Of a DNA stretch of 64,000 nucleotides, positions 1 through 11,400 are shown piece after piece. A program made the translations under genes and the position numbers. How positions within the stretch are numbered: the stretch's first letter is position 1; every line of letters starts with the position of its first letter. Origin of the DNA: Verrucomicrobium spinosum DSM 4136 = JCM 18804 (GTDB lineage Bacteria > Verrucomicrobiota > Verrucomicrobiia > Verrucomicrobiales > Verrucomicrobiaceae); contig NZ_ABIZ01000001.1 of assembly GCF_000172155.1 (NCBI RefSeq), forward strand, positions 4,435,105 through 4,499,104, given 5' to 3'. The notes beneath the pieces are model-generated. The model was not told where the DNA came from, made no database searches, and was given only the letters and a program-made list of their open reading frames with translations.

Positions 1-1256
1 CCGAACTCGGAGCGGATCTTGTCACGATAGTACACCGCATCGTTGTAGATCTCCTGAAGGAACTCTGAGGTGAGCTTCTGGCCGTTCTTGCGCACGCGTT
101 CACAGAGCTCGAAGACATTCTTCAGCAGCGGCGGCGACTTGGCCGGGAGCTTCTTGATGCCGGAGGCCTCGTAGCGGTTGATGTCCAGCACGTTGATGAC
201 GAGCACGGAATAGTAGGCCACGATGGCACGACCGGATTCCGAGATGATGTTGGGGTGCGGGATGCCAGCCTCATCGGTGACTTCACTGATGGCCTCGATG
301 ACGTCCGCGCAGTACTCCTTCATGCCGTAGTCGGCGCTGCTGGTCTCGTTGGACTTCAGTCCGTCATAGCTGATGGCCAGACCGCCGCCGAGGTCCAGGA
401 TGCCCATCTTGGCACCTTCCTGCACCAGGCCGACATAGACGCGGGCAGCCTCCACCGCCGCGTTACGAATGGCGCGAATGCTCGGGATCTGGGAGCCCTG
501 GTGGTAGTGAAGCATCTGTAGGCAGTCGAGCATGCCCTTCTCGCGCAGGACGTCCACGGTCCGCATCACCTGGCTGATGTTCAGACCAAAGACGCTCTGG
601 TCCCCACCGCTCTCGCTCCAGTGACCGGCGCTCTCCGTGGAAAGTCGAATGCGCACACCGAGCTGCGGCGTGATGCCGAGCAGCCTCGATCGCTCCAAAA
701 TGAGATCAAGCTCACTGGGCATCTCCAGCACGAGGATGACCTGCAGGCCCATCTTCTGCGCACGCAGGGCGAGATCAATAAACTCCTCGTCCTTGTACCC
801 GTTGCACACGATGTAGGCCTCTGGATCCTGCATGTAGGCCAGGGCGGCGATGAGTTCCGGCTTGCTGCCAGCCTCGAGACCGTAGTGATACTTGCGACCA
901 TAGCGGGTGACTTCCTCAATCACCTCCTGCTGCTGGTTTACCTTGATGGGATAGACGCCACGATAGACGCCCTTGTAGTTAGCCTCACGGATGGCGTTGT
1001 TGAAGCTCTCGTTGAGCTCCTCAATCCGCCAGCGAAGCAGATCACCAAAACGGATCAGCACGGGAAGCTGCATGCCACGCTCGCGCATGCCGCGAACGAT
1101 GTCGGGCAGACTGACCGGTTTCGTCTTTGTCCCATCCTTCAGATTCACCACGACTTCGCCTTTGGCGGAGACGTCAAAGTATCCATTGCCCCAGTCGCGA
1201 ATGCCGTAGGTGGTGGCGGATTCCTCGATGGACCACGGGGGGAGTTTTTTGCTCAT
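1..1256 (-). CDS. speA: Biosynthetic arginine decarboxylase, 3' end cut by the window edge
   Basis: PLP enzyme converting arginine to agmatine for polyamine synthesis; cytoplasmic. Reading the minus strand from the ATG at 1256 gives 418 uninterrupted codons before the window ends, so about the last third of the roughly 630-residue family is missing. The opening (MSKKLPPWSIEESATTYGI) and the PLP-lysine motif GVYPIKVNQQ are typical of the SpeA-type alanine-racemase-fold barrel, as are HYGLEAGSKPEL and the glycine-rich ILDLGGGLAISYDG stretch. It lies downstream of mnmE and hisC on the same strand with a gap of about 120 bp, so it may be the last gene of that run. The family assignment is strong. 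Confidence 0.93.
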   Translation of the reverse strand, partial: MSKKLPPWSIEESATTYGIRDWGNGYFDVSAKGEVVVNLKDGTKTKPVSLPDIVRGMRERGMQLPVLIRFGDLLRWRIEELNESFNNAIREANYKGVYRGVYPIKVNQQQEVIEEVTRYGRKYHYGLEAGSKPELIAALAYMQDPEAYIVCNGYKDEEFIDLALRAQKMGLQVILVLEMPSELDLILERSRLLGITPQLGVRIRLSTESAGHWSESGGDQSVFGLNISQVMRTVDVLREKGMLDCLQMLHYHQGSQIPSIRAIRNAAVEAARVYVGLVQEGAKMGILDLGGGLAISYDGLKSNETSSADYGMKEYCADVIEAISEVTDEAGIPHPNIISESGRAIVAYYSVLVINVLDINRYEASGIKKLPAKSPPLLKNVFELCERVRKNGQKLTSEFLQEIYNDAVYYRDKIRSEF

Positions 1257-1379
1257 TTCTGGATTGTAGGGAACTGGCGAGGGTGACTGGCTCTAAAGAG
1301 GGCCGATTGTGGACACATTTTGCCGGATTGGAAAGTGAACTTTACGGAAACAAATAGCGGACGGACGGGGTCATTCCCA

Positions 1380-2735
1380 TCATTTGCCAATGCAGAAACG
1401 GCTGAAGATGGCTCCGAGGATTTCCTCAACGTCCACCCGACCGGTGACTTCGCCGACCGCCTCCATCGCTTCACGGAGAAAAACCGCGACAAACTCGGGG
1501 GCCTCTCCCCGCTTCAGCGCCGCAGCTCCATGCACCAACGACTCCGCCGCACGCTGGAAACAAGCCTGATGCCGGGCATTGATCGCTACCATCTGGGAAT
1601 TACCCGCCCCTGCCCCGGTCCATACGGCATCGCGCATGGCCGCACGCAGAGGATCAAGCCCCTCTTGGTTTTCACAGGATAAGAGAATCGCCCCGCGCTC
1701 CACATCAGGCAGCCAGCTTGGATGAAGTCCCAGATCGCTCTTGTTCAAGATCAGCAGATAGCCACGGCGATCCTCCAGCCCCGGCACGCGGCGGGCAGCG
1801 TCGCGAGGAAGACTGCCATCCACGACCTCAAGGATCACATCCGCACGAGCCATTTCCCGGTTGGTCCGGTCGATCCCGCTCTGCTCGATGCTGCCAGCGC
1901 CCTCGCGGATGCCGGCAGTATCCACCAGCACAAACGGCAGCCCGTGAATATGGAGCACTTCCTCGATCGTGTCCCGTGTCGTCCCCGCTTCGGCACTGAC
2001 GATGGCACGGTCAAAACCACTGAGCAGATTGAGGAGCGAGGACTTGCCCACATTGGGCTCCCCGCAGATCACGGTGCGAGCCCCGCTGCGGAGGATGCGA
2101 CCGTGATGGGCCGTGTCGAGCAACGATCCAACCCGCAGATGGATCGATGCCAGACGCTTCTGCATGGCAGCACCGGTGTCGGGATCGATGTCCTCATCCG
2201 GGAAGTCGATGTAGGCCTCCACGTGAGCGAGAAGTTCGATCAAGTCCGCCCGCAGATGCTCGGATTCCTTGCCCAAGCGCCCCTCCAGCTGCTGCGTCGC
2301 CGCCTTGAGCGCCATTTCGCTCTGCGCGTGAATTAGATCCATCACCGCCTCGGCCTGTGTGAGATCCATCTTCCCATTCACGAAGGCCCGTTGGGTAAAC
2401 TCACCCGCTTCGGCAGCGCGCGCGCCATGGTGCATGAGCAACTCAAAAATGCGCCGCGTCACCAGGATGCCACCGTGGCAGGAGATTTCCACGACGTCCT
2501 CGCCCGTGTAGCTGGCCGGGGCCCGGAAATGGCTGAGCAGAACAGAGTCCACCACCGCGCCTTCCTCATCCAAAATGTTCCCAAAGTGCTGCACGCGAGG
2601 CTCCAGCGCCTCCAGGACTCGCTTCCCCTTAAAGACCCGCTGGGCCACCTGCAGGGCATGTTCCCCTGACAGGCGCAGGACGCTGATGGCTGCCTCACCG
2701 AAGGCAGTGCTGATCGCGGCGATCGTATCGTGCAT
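1380..2735 (-). CDS. mnmE: tRNA uridine-5-carboxymethylaminomethyl(34) GTPase MnmE
   Basis: With MnmG, this cytoplasmic GTPase modifies the wobble uridine of several tRNAs. The 451-residue protein matches the family length of about 450. The N-terminal tetrahydrofolate-binding domain starts MHDTIAAISTAFG. The G domain follows: P-loop GEPNVGKSS at residues 225-233, TTRD near 252-255, DTAGI at 272-276 and an NKSD guanine-specificity motif near 337. The protein ends in FCIGK, carrying the catalytic cysteine. An in-frame start 23 codons upstream exists, but family alignment supports the ATG at 2735. It sits between hisC and speA on the same strand with 117- and 123-bp gaps, which suggests co-transcription. 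Confidence 0.97.
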   Translation of the reverse strand: MHDTIAAISTAFGEAAISVLRLSGEHALQVAQRVFKGKRVLEALEPRVQHFGNILDEEGAVVDSVLLSHFRAPASYTGEDVVEISCHGGILVTRRIFELLMHHGARAAEAGEFTQRAFVNGKMDLTQAEAVMDLIHAQSEMALKAATQQLEGRLGKESEHLRADLIELLAHVEAYIDFPDEDIDPDTGAAMQKRLASIHLRVGSLLDTAHHGRILRSGARTVICGEPNVGKSSLLNLLSGFDRAIVSAEAGTTRDTIEEVLHIHGLPFVLVDTAGIREGAGSIEQSGIDRTNREMARADVILEVVDGSLPRDAARRVPGLEDRRGYLLILNKSDLGLHPSWLPDVERGAILLSCENQEGLDPLRAAMRDAVWTGAGAGNSQMVAINARHQACFQRAAESLVHGAAALKRGEAPEFVAVFLREAMEAVGEVTGRVDVEEILGAIFSRFCIGK

Positions 2736-2852
2736 GAACTGGGCTGACTGTACTGGACCAAGGCAGAATGACCCGGCCTGAGATGAGCCAGAGCAGCTCC
2801 TCAAACCGGGTCAGACACATTTAACTCTTTTTAAGGGAATCGAAAGCGACTT

Positions 2853-3947
2853 TCACTTCCCCAAAATGCCCTTCAGGGTGGCGATGCAGCGCTGGTTCTG
2901 CTCCATGGTACCGACCGAAATACGCACCCAGTCGGGCAGCTTGTACTCTGCCATGGCGCGAACGATGACACCCTTGTCCAGCATCTTCTGGAAGACCAGA
3001 TTGCCGTCTCCCACCTTCACCAGCACGAAGTTGGCGTAGCTGGGCACAAACTCCAGGCCCATTTTGCCAAACTCGTCTTGGAGATAGGTGCGACCTTCAT
3101 CGGTGATCTGCTTGGTGCGGTTCTGGTGCTCCTCGTCGGCCAGACCTGCCACGGCACCCGCTTGGGCGATGGCGTTGGCATTGAAGGGCTGACGGGTCTT
3201 ATGCAGCACGGTGATCAGCTCCTCGGGTCCGATCCCGTAACCGATGCGCAGACCGGCCAGGCCCTGGATCTTGGAGAAGGTGCGCAGCAGGATAACGTTC
3301 CGGCCCTCACGCACATACTTCATCGTGTCCGGCGGGTTGTCGAGGAACTCGTAATAGGCCTCATCCAGCACCACGACGACATGGTCGGGCACCTTGTCCA
3401 TGAAGCGATCAAGCGCCTCCATGCTCACCACCGTCCCAGTGGGATTGTTGGGATTGGCGATGAAGAGCTCGCGAGTCCGCGGGGTGATGGCTGCCAGCAT
3501 GGCATCCAGATCATGCACGAGGCCCGGATCGGGCACCTCAATGGTTTCCGCACCGAAGAGCGTGGCCATGAGCTTGTACACCACGAAGGCGTGCTCGGCC
3601 GTCACCACCTGATCGCCCTCACGCAGGAAAGCGTGGCCGATGAGTTCAATGATTTCGTTGGAGCCGTTGCCCAGAACGATCTGACCGAGGGTGACGCCAA
3701 ACTTGTTGGCCAGAGCCTCGCGCAGGCGATAGCCGGCTCCATCCGGGTAGATGTGAGCCTCCGTGAGCGCGTTCTGCATGGCCGCCACCGCCTTGGGCGA
3801 GGGCCCCAAGGGATTTTCATTGGAGGCCATCTTGATGATGTCCCCGGGTTGCAGACCGCGTTCGCGGGCCAGTTCTTCAATCGGCTTGCCTGGCTTGTAA
3901 GCGACCAGGTCTTTCAGTTGGGGATTGGCTTGGGTCCAGACACTCAT
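2853..3947 (-). CDS. hisC: Histidinol-phosphate aminotransferase
   Basis: Class I/II PLP aminotransferase that converts imidazole-acetol phosphate to histidinol phosphate in histidine synthesis. The 364-residue length and layout fit HisC. SNENPLGPSP lies at 42-51, the NPNNPTG cofactor motif at 165-171, DEAYYEF at 195-201, and TFSKIQGLAGLRIGYG at 223-238 with Lys226 as the Schiff-base lysine. It starts at an ATG and is the first gene of the minus-strand run hisC-mnmE-speA, divergent from the ThuA-like gene. No other his genes are near. Related aromatic aminotransferases cannot be fully excluded from sequence alone. Confidence 0.93.
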   Translation of the reverse strand: MSVWTQANPQLKDLVAYKPGKPIEELARERGLQPGDIIKMASNENPLGPSPKAVAAMQNALTEAHIYPDGAGYRLREALANKFGVTLGQIVLGNGSNEIIELIGHAFLREGDQVVTAEHAFVVYKLMATLFGAETIEVPDPGLVHDLDAMLAAITPRTRELFIANPNNPTGTVVSMEALDRFMDKVPDHVVVVLDEAYYEFLDNPPDTMKYVREGRNVILLRTFSKIQGLAGLRIGYGIGPEELITVLHKTRQPFNANAIAQAGAVAGLADEEHQNRTKQITDEGRTYLQDEFGKMGLEFVPSYANFVLVKVGDGNLVFQKMLDKGVIVRAMAEYKLPDWVRISVGTMEQNQRCIATLKGILGK

Positions 3948-4120
3948 GATCGAGTTTGCGGTGAATCGGTTCCTTCCTACGGATTGCCCGGGGACGCAAT
4001 GAGGAAGTGAATTTCATCTCCATCCAGGTTTCTAAGACATTCCCCTTCAACTGGCAGCTAATTGTTGTCCCAATCCGGCGTTTTGTAGCGATCCATTGTG
4101 CTCTCTCCCTGTTGCAACCC

Positions 4121-5107
4121 ATGAAACTGCGAACCTTCCTCATTCTCTCCCTCTGCTTCCTCACGGCCACTCTGGCCTCCGCCCAAATCTCCTTCCAGGG
4201 CAAAGAGGGCCCGGGCAAGGGCAAGAAGATCGTCCTTCTCGCCGGGGATGAAGAGTATCGATCCGAAGAAGTGATGCCCATGCTGGCCAAGATCCTGTCC
4301 GAGCGACATGGCTTCGATACCACCGTCGTGTTTTCCATCAACCCCGCCAGCGGCGAAGTGGATCCCGAAGCCAAGGGCAACAATCCCGGCCTGGAAGCCC
4401 TGGATTCCGCCGACCTTTGCATCATGCTCCTGCGCTTCCGCACCTGGCCCGATGAGCAGATGAAGCACTTCGCCGCCTACGCCGCTTCTGGCAAGCCGAT
4501 CATCGCCATCCGCACCAGCACCCATGCGTTTAACGGTCTGAAAGGCCAGTACGCCTCCTTCAACAGCTTCGGCAAAAAAGTCCTTGGCGAGCAGTGGGTC
4601 TCCCACTGGGGCAAACACAAGTCTGAGGCGACCAAGGGCATCATTGAGCCCGGCCAGGAACAGAATGCGCTGCTGCGCGGCGTGAAGGACATCTTCGGCG
4701 ACACCGATGTCTATGAAGCTTATCCCCCAGCGGATGCCAAGATCCTGGTTCGTGGTCAGGTGCTGAATGGCATGACTCCCGAGTCCCCCGCCGCCAGCTA
4801 CTCCAAAAAGCGCGCCAGCGACAAAGCCGAGCAGGATGTGAACAGCCCCATGATGCCGGTGGTCTGGACGCGTGAAGTGAAGACGGAGTCCGGCAAGGAC
4901 GCCAAGATCCTGACCACGACCATGGGCTCCTCCTCGGACTTCCGTAACGACGACCTCCGCCGCCTCATCATCAACGGTGCCTACTGGGCCACCGGACTGG
5001 AAGTGCCAGCCAAGGCCGATGTCAGCTTCGTCGGCGACTTCAAGGGCAGCTTCTACGGCTTCAAGGGCTTCGTAAAAGGTCTGAAGCCTGAGGACTACAA
5101 GAAGTAA
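4121..5107 (+). CDS. Exported ThuA-like domain protein
   Basis: A 328-residue protein starting MKLRTFLILSLCFL with a cleavable-looking signal peptide (hydrophobic core, then ASA-Q near residue 20). The mature part is a ThuA/trehalose-utilisation-like flavodoxin-type domain. Supporting stretches are KIVLLAGDEEYRSEE close to the N-terminus, LCIMLLRFRTWPDEQMKHF, GKPIIAIRTSTHAF and an ILTTTMGSSSDF segment before a helical end. Such secreted ThuA-like proteins are abundant in Planctomycetes and Verrucomicrobia, usually linked to sugar metabolism, but a specific reaction is not established. An upstream in-frame start would bury the signal peptide, so the ATG at 4121 is preferred. The gene stands alone and ends before a strong terminator. 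Confidence 0.85.
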   Translation: MKLRTFLILSLCFLTATLASAQISFQGKEGPGKGKKIVLLAGDEEYRSEEVMPMLAKILSERHGFDTTVVFSINPASGEVDPEAKGNNPGLEALDSADLCIMLLRFRTWPDEQMKHFAAYAASGKPIIAIRTSTHAFNGLKGQYASFNSFGKKVLGEQWVSHWGKHKSEATKGIIEPGQEQNALLRGVKDIFGDTDVYEAYPPADAKILVRGQVLNGMTPESPAASYSKKRASDKAEQDVNSPMMPVVWTREVKTESGKDAKILTTTMGSSSDFRNDDLRRLIINGAYWATGLEVPAKADVSFVGDFKGSFYGFKGFVKGLKPEDYKK

Positions 5108-5133
5108 GTCACCAAGTGATTTTCCGGCACCAG

Positions 5134-5170
5134 AGGGAACGGCGCACCAGCTCCGCCGTTCCCTTTTTCA
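5134..5170 (+). terminator. Rho-independent terminator after the ThuA-like gene
   Basis: An inverted repeat of at least 10 bp (GGGAACGGCG at 5135-5144 with CGCCGTTCCC at 5154-5163) with a 9-nt loop is followed at once by a T-rich tract. It lies 26 bp past the stop codon. Confidence 0.9.
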
Positions 5171-5482
5171 TTTTACGGGAAGAGACGTACGCCGACTGAG
5201 CGGCGAAATAGAGCTATGAATGCAGGCAGGAGTTCATCCCGACTGAACCGGGACCTCACATGGGGTGGTCTGATCAGTCCAAGGAGCGGCGCTTTGTGCT
5301 TCAAGCACAACCAACGAGGTGATCGGAGGGGTCAGCGCAATCGAGCGATCCAGGCGAACGAAGTATCTTCCACTCCCCGCCCTTCTCCCGCCGCATAGCG
5401 GACGGGATCTACTATGTGACCTCTACAAAAGGAGAGTGACGGCACAGCCACCGCCCCCCCCCAGGATCATAGTCCCACCCGA
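5171..5482. other. Gene-poor gap between two convergent genes
   Basis: About 310 bp without a convincing gene. It contains a perfect 8-bp inverted repeat (TTGTGCTT at 5294-5301, AAGCACAA at 5303-5310) with no T tract in either direction, and a run of C near 5453-5462. The short open frames here have no recognisable content. Confidence 0.6.
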
Positions 5483-8400
5483 CTACCGTCTTCTGCGCCG
5501 CAAGAAGAGGCAGCCCAGCCCGAGCAGCAGCAAGCAGGCCTTCGATGGCTCTGGCACCACGACGACCACCACCCCATCCGAGAGGAACAGACTGCGATCC
5601 CACTTCAATCCAGTTCCGAGTGTTGGCAGAATGAGATCCAAGTTTACATCCCACTGCCCGTCCGTCGTCAGGGGGTTGGCCAACGTGGCCCAATCCATAA
5701 GATCCAGCATGTCACCAGCCACAAAGGTACGTGTACCGCCGTCAACCACGATGAGCCCCCCTGCTTCCAGCGTAAGCGTGCCCTTGATATCAAGCTGGTC
5801 ATGAGCACCCAGCCCAAGCTCACGCAAGCTTGTCCCCGATCCGTCGATGTCTGAAAAGTCCAGCCCGGCCAAGTAAGTTGCAATGGCGCTTTCGCTGAGC
5901 GTCTGAATAATCGAATCGTTGTAGAGCATTTCGAAGCTGCTGACTTGGAACAACAACCGGGGCTCGGCAGACAAACCACCTCGCTTGACCATGAGATCTC
6001 CAGCGAAGGTCAAGCGGTCGATTTCCGAAAGCCGGCTGCCAGCATTGATCACCCCTCTCTCACTCACCACCACATTGCTGTTGATCGTTCCCTTGCCGCC
6101 AAGCTGACCACCGGTCACGCTGATCCTGCCAGCTACGGTTCCAGACGAGTAGCCATCCACAAGCAGCCTCCCTGCAGTCACCTTGGATTCGCCCGTCAAG
6201 GCATACCGAGTGGACACCTCCGTGGTACCCGATCCCGCCTGCACCAACGATCCGGCTCCTCCCACATCTCCAAGCACCACATCTCCAGAACTGTTCACCG
6301 CCAGTGTGGCTCCGGTGGCAATCTGCACCGCCCCGCCAAGAACGACGGAGGTGGCCCCGCCATCGCCAAACTGCAATGTCCCGGCAGAAACGGATGTGGA
6401 TCCGGAGTACGTCAACAGGCCCGACAACACCTGCGTGCCCGCGCCAGACTTCTCGATGGAGAGGGGCGAAACCCCATCCTCAATCTTGCCTGCATACTTG
6501 TAAGTCTGCCCGGCAGCCACTGAAACACCCAATACAGAGGCCGATGAGCCTCCGTTTCTGACTGAGCTGGTCGCGTCCACGCCTGACAGGCCGCCCACCG
6601 CTTCTGAATAGCCATCGAGATCAAACATCCCGGTCTGAACCAGAGTGAGGACGGAACTGTTGTTGATCTGATTGGTCTGACCAAGGCGCAAGATCCCAGT
6701 GTTGTTGACCACAATGGATCCGGCAATTGCATCCACTCCGGCGGACTTTCTCAAGAGCAAGACGCCAGCGTTGATCACCGTGTCACCTGTGTAAGTGTTG
6801 GCGACAGTACCCGAAAGTGCCAGAATGCCATTGCCGCTCTTTGTCAGCCCAGCTTCCGCATTGTAGTAACCATCGTTGGTCTCAGTGTCACCGCTGGAGA
6901 TGACACCGCTCAATTCAAGCTCCACACCTGCCGTCCCAATCCGGAATTCACCGCCGCCAGAATACAGGCGAACATTTCTGCTCGTCTGCGCACCCGCTGA
7001 CCCAGTGTACTCAAGGATACCGTTGTTGAACGACAGACCGTTCGATCCCGCTGTGGACTGGCCAATGTTGCTGTCGCCAGTGTCAGAAATCTTTGCGACA
7101 GAGAGAATCCCCCTGGTGGCACCGCCCGAAGAGCCATTGATGTAGGTCCCCCCAGAGTAGGTGTTGCTGCCAGAGAGAACCATCTTCCCGGCTCCTGATT
7201 TGGTCAGCGCCGTAGCACCCGTGTTGTCGGCGATGATGGACTCGATAAAAAAGTCTGCCCCCGCGTTGTTCTGGTGAATGATAAGATCACCACTGACAGA
7301 TCCCATCAGGGTTCCGCCCGTGATGCGCGTCGCGTTCCCAGCGACAGTGGAGGTCACCAGAATACCTCCAGAACTGATGACGTTGGATCCCTGAAGCGTC
7401 AGGGTGACACCTGCTGCGGTGTTGAAACGCAAGCTGTTGATGGTGAAGTTTGCCGCCGGACCCTGGCTGCTGGTGATATCCACATTGTTCGCCGCCACCG
7501 TGAACGAATTGGTCTGAAAGGAGGACAACCCGGAAATGGTGATATCTGTGCCGGAGGCACCGCTCACCGCCCAGGTATTGCCGCCCCAGGTCGCATACCC
7601 GCCAATGATACCGTTGGTGTTGAGGGTGCTGGTCGTGAACGCAACCACCGGCGAAGAGGTATTGGTGATGTTCAACGTGGCACCGACAGCGCGGTTGATG
7701 ACATCAAGGTGAATCACTTGGCTTGTCGCAGTGTGAGTCAGAGCGGAAGCCCCGGCCTCAATGCGCAAGCCCCCACCGGCCACCCGGAAGGTGGTGGCGT
7801 TGCTGCTGCCGTCCCGGATCCAGTTACCTCCGCGCAGCGTGATACCCTTGCTCACAGCAGCCACGTTGTAGAACCTCAGTGTCGCATTGGAGTTGATGTA
7901 GATAGTGTTGCTGGCATTGCCGAGAGCGTTGGCACCACCGCCAAAGGTGAAGTCGCCCTGCTTGACGTAGAGATCTCCCAAGTTGGTCGTCCCCCCGCCT
8001 TCATAAGTGACCTGGGACGAGCCGATCTTCGTAAGGGCGAATCCTGCGGCAGATAGCGTACCATCGAAGTCCAAGCGTTTGGTGCTAGTGTTGATCGTGG
8101 TGTTTCCTGCCAGGATGACGTTGTTTACCCGGACCTGGTCTGCCCCACCACGTAGTGAAGTGACGTTGGCCAGAGAAAGCGCCCCCTGCCGGTTGTACCC
8201 TTCGCCAGTAAGCGTGATGGCTTCCGTGTAGGTGCCCTCCGCTGTGAACTCCAGAGTCGCACCATCCTTCACAACGGTTCCTCCCGCAGTCGTTCCAAGC
8301 GCATTGGCGTGCCCCACCACCAGTTTACCAGCATCAACATTCACCGCTCCCGTGAAGGTGTTGTTGCCAGCCAGTGTGACCGTTCCCAGCCCCACCTTGG

Positions 8401-11400
8401 TCAGCGCTATTCCACCGGTACCATTGATGATGGTGCCGTAGTAACTGCTGGAGGCATCCCCGGAACCCACCGTCAACAGAGCTTGCGTGACGGCCGTGTT
8501 CGTGATCACGCCCAGTGTGGCCTGAGGGCTGGCACTCGAGAGCGCTCCTGCTGTGACATTGTACCCATTGAGGTCCAGCGTGCCGCCTTCAATCGCAAGC
8601 CGGTTGCCCACCGCCACTGCCTGGGCGTTGCCCAAGCGCAAGGTTCCGGCATTCACAGTGATCCCGCCAGTAAAGGTATTGCTTCCCGCGAGAACAACCG
8701 CCCCTGCACCGCTCTTGGTGAAAGCCACCTCACCAGTTCCGTTGTTCCCAATGGATGCCCCAATGGTCAATGTGGAGGCGGCAGCAGTCTGATGCACCAC
8801 CAGTTCACCGGTCGTATTGGCACTGGTTCCCGCTGTGAGGGTGCCATTGGTGATGGCACTGTCAAAGTTACCGCTCACCAACAATCCGCCTGATTCAATC
8901 CGAAGCGTGTTACCGCCCAGATCCACAGTCGTGGCCCCAACCTGCGCGAGGTTCAGGGAGTTCACATTGCGGCTGGATGTGAGCGTGGAACTTGCCGTCT
9001 GCTTGATGTTCTGCTTGAAGGTCCACGTGCTGACAGCGGTGTTCAGCGCATAGTCAGCCCCAGACATGGCGGTCACACCAAAGGAGCCATACTTGGCAAA
9101 CTCCGTGCCCACCGTGGCCCAAGCTCCGATCAGTCCATGATCCTGGGTGGAAGGCACTGTATTGAACCGGATCTGGTTCTGCAAATCTCCGCCCAATCCT
9201 GTCCCGACAAAATCCACTGTGGAATAGTTCAGGCGATTCAGAGAGGCGAATGTGAGCTGGGAGGTAAATCCCCCTGCTGCCTGCGAGCTCGAGATGCTGT
9301 TGGCACCGGATTCCAAGTTCAGGGCGCCTGCGGTCTCTGAGTAACTCGCACTGCCTCCGTTGTGAGAGAACTCCAGCTTGCCACCGACCATGGAAATCGC
9401 GGCGCTGTCGTTGAGCCGGTTCGCAGAATTTGCGCCACTGGTATTGGTCAGACGCAGAGTGCCCCCGGAGGCGACCTGGATCGCCGTCGTACCGCTCAAG
9501 GTACCGCCACCAGAGAGCTCCAGCACACCCGCGCGGACGCTGGTGGCCCCAGTATAGGTGTTGGCACCTGTCAGACTCAAGATGCCATTGTTGATCTTGG
9601 TAAACGCCAAGGTTCCGGCCGCACCATTCTGCAGGATGCCGGAGAAGACATCATTGGTGACATTGTTCACTGTAAGCGTGCTGACCCCCGAGCCTCCATT
9701 TTCGATCACGCCATCACCGTTTGTGCTCCGGATGGTCCCCACCGTTTCGTTAAAGCCAAACAGCTGAAACACGCCACCGCCTGCTCCTGATCCCTTGAAG
9801 CTCAGAACCGTGCCCGTGTCATGAATCTGGTCGCTCGTACCGAGACGAAGGATGTCCCTGCTAGAGCCCACTCCATCACCGATGTTCACCTGGGTGTTCG
9901 TAGTGATGGAATTGAGGAACTGCGTTTTGGCCAGCCGAAGGATGCCTGAATTGACGGAGGTGGCGCCTGTGTAGGTGTTGGAACCGTTGCCCGTGAACTG
10001 CACGATCGCAGCAGGATCCACCGCCGTAATGACTAGGCCGGCACTGCCGCTGATGACGCCACTAAGCGACACCGTACCCGCTTGCGCAGTGATCTGGGAG
10101 TTGGTGGCAACGCTGATGGTCCCGGAGAAGGTGTTGGAGCCGGACTGGTTCGAAATGGCTCCGAGGGAGACACCACCAGATTGATGACCAGACCCATTGA
10201 TCACCAGGTTTTCATTAACGGTGATACCCCCACGGATTTCCAGGGTGGCCCCGCTCATCACAGTAGTGGTACTGCTGGCATTCGGTCCGAGCGCGTTGGC
10301 ATGCCGGACGTCCAGTACGCCCTGCGCAACTGTCACCGTTCCGGTGAAGGCGTTGTTGGCGTTCAGAATGAGACGTCCTTGTCCGGACTTCGTCCAGTTG
10401 GTCCCGGCCAGAATCGCGGTGATGGTGGTGCCCGCCGTGTCTGAGTAGGCATGATTGGTAGCGATCCAGGCCCCGGCAGTGAGCGTCACATTTCCGCCCT
10501 GGATGGTGTAGTTGCTACTCCCAGCATCATTGAAGGTGATGTTGTTGACCAAAACTCCACCCGCCTGGACGCTGACCGCCCCGGCGGCACCTGATCCGCT
10601 GCCGAAAATCACGTTCAGGGTGCCATCGGAAACGAAAGACGTGTTGGCACTGCCAGTCCACCAGTTCGTGTTCGGGGTGACGGCCCAATTACCTGCTCCG
10701 TCTTGAGCACCATTGGTACCGGTGTTCGCATCCCAGACCAGAGCATTGGCCAGCACCACGATGGTGCCGTCCACCAGAAGACGGCTCGTGTCCCAATAGG
10801 TATTGGCGGAATCCGAAAGTTTCATCGCCCCGATATCCAGCAGCATATCGGCGATGCTGCGATCCAGGACCGACATGGTCCCCCAGTCAAAAAGCTTGAG
10901 TGACTGGTTCGCGGTCCAGAGGTTCGAGGAGACCGCGTTGTTGTTGACGATGAGCCTGCCGTTGAGATCCACGGTGCCTGAGCCGGTGAACTTGATTTGA
11001 TCAATGCCGCTGGCCGACCACACATCCAGACTGATCACGCCATCATTCACCAGTGAGCCCGCGAAAGTCAGTGTCTGGGCCACCGTTTGACCAAAGACAC
11101 CCACGCTCAGAAGACCATTGGCCGCGATGGAAGTATTGCCCCCGATAATTCCGTTGCCGGACAGCGTGGCGCTGGCTGCTACCGTGACAGCACCACTTCC
11201 GGAACGAGCCGTGCTGGTTGCCGATCCCGTCCCAGCACCCATCTGCAGAGTGCCTTCATTGATGCTGGTGGTCCCAGTGTAGGTATTCACACCAGAAAGG
11301 ATCTGCGTCCCCGTGCCGACCTTGGTCAGAGACACCGCACCGGATCCTGTCCCATCATTGTCCTGGATGATCCCGGCGTAGCCTGTGCTGGACGCAGAAG

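Noticed and set aside
621-2336. Long open frames on the plus strand opposite speA and mnmE
   Set aside because: They lie antisense to clearly conserved genes and their translations show no family features. GC-rich codon use creates such shadows.
7274-8056. Open frame of 260 codons and several others on the plus strand inside the giant beta-strand repeat gene
   Set aside because: The repeat protein on the minus strand has coherent repeats over the whole region; the plus-strand translations are low-complexity mirror images.
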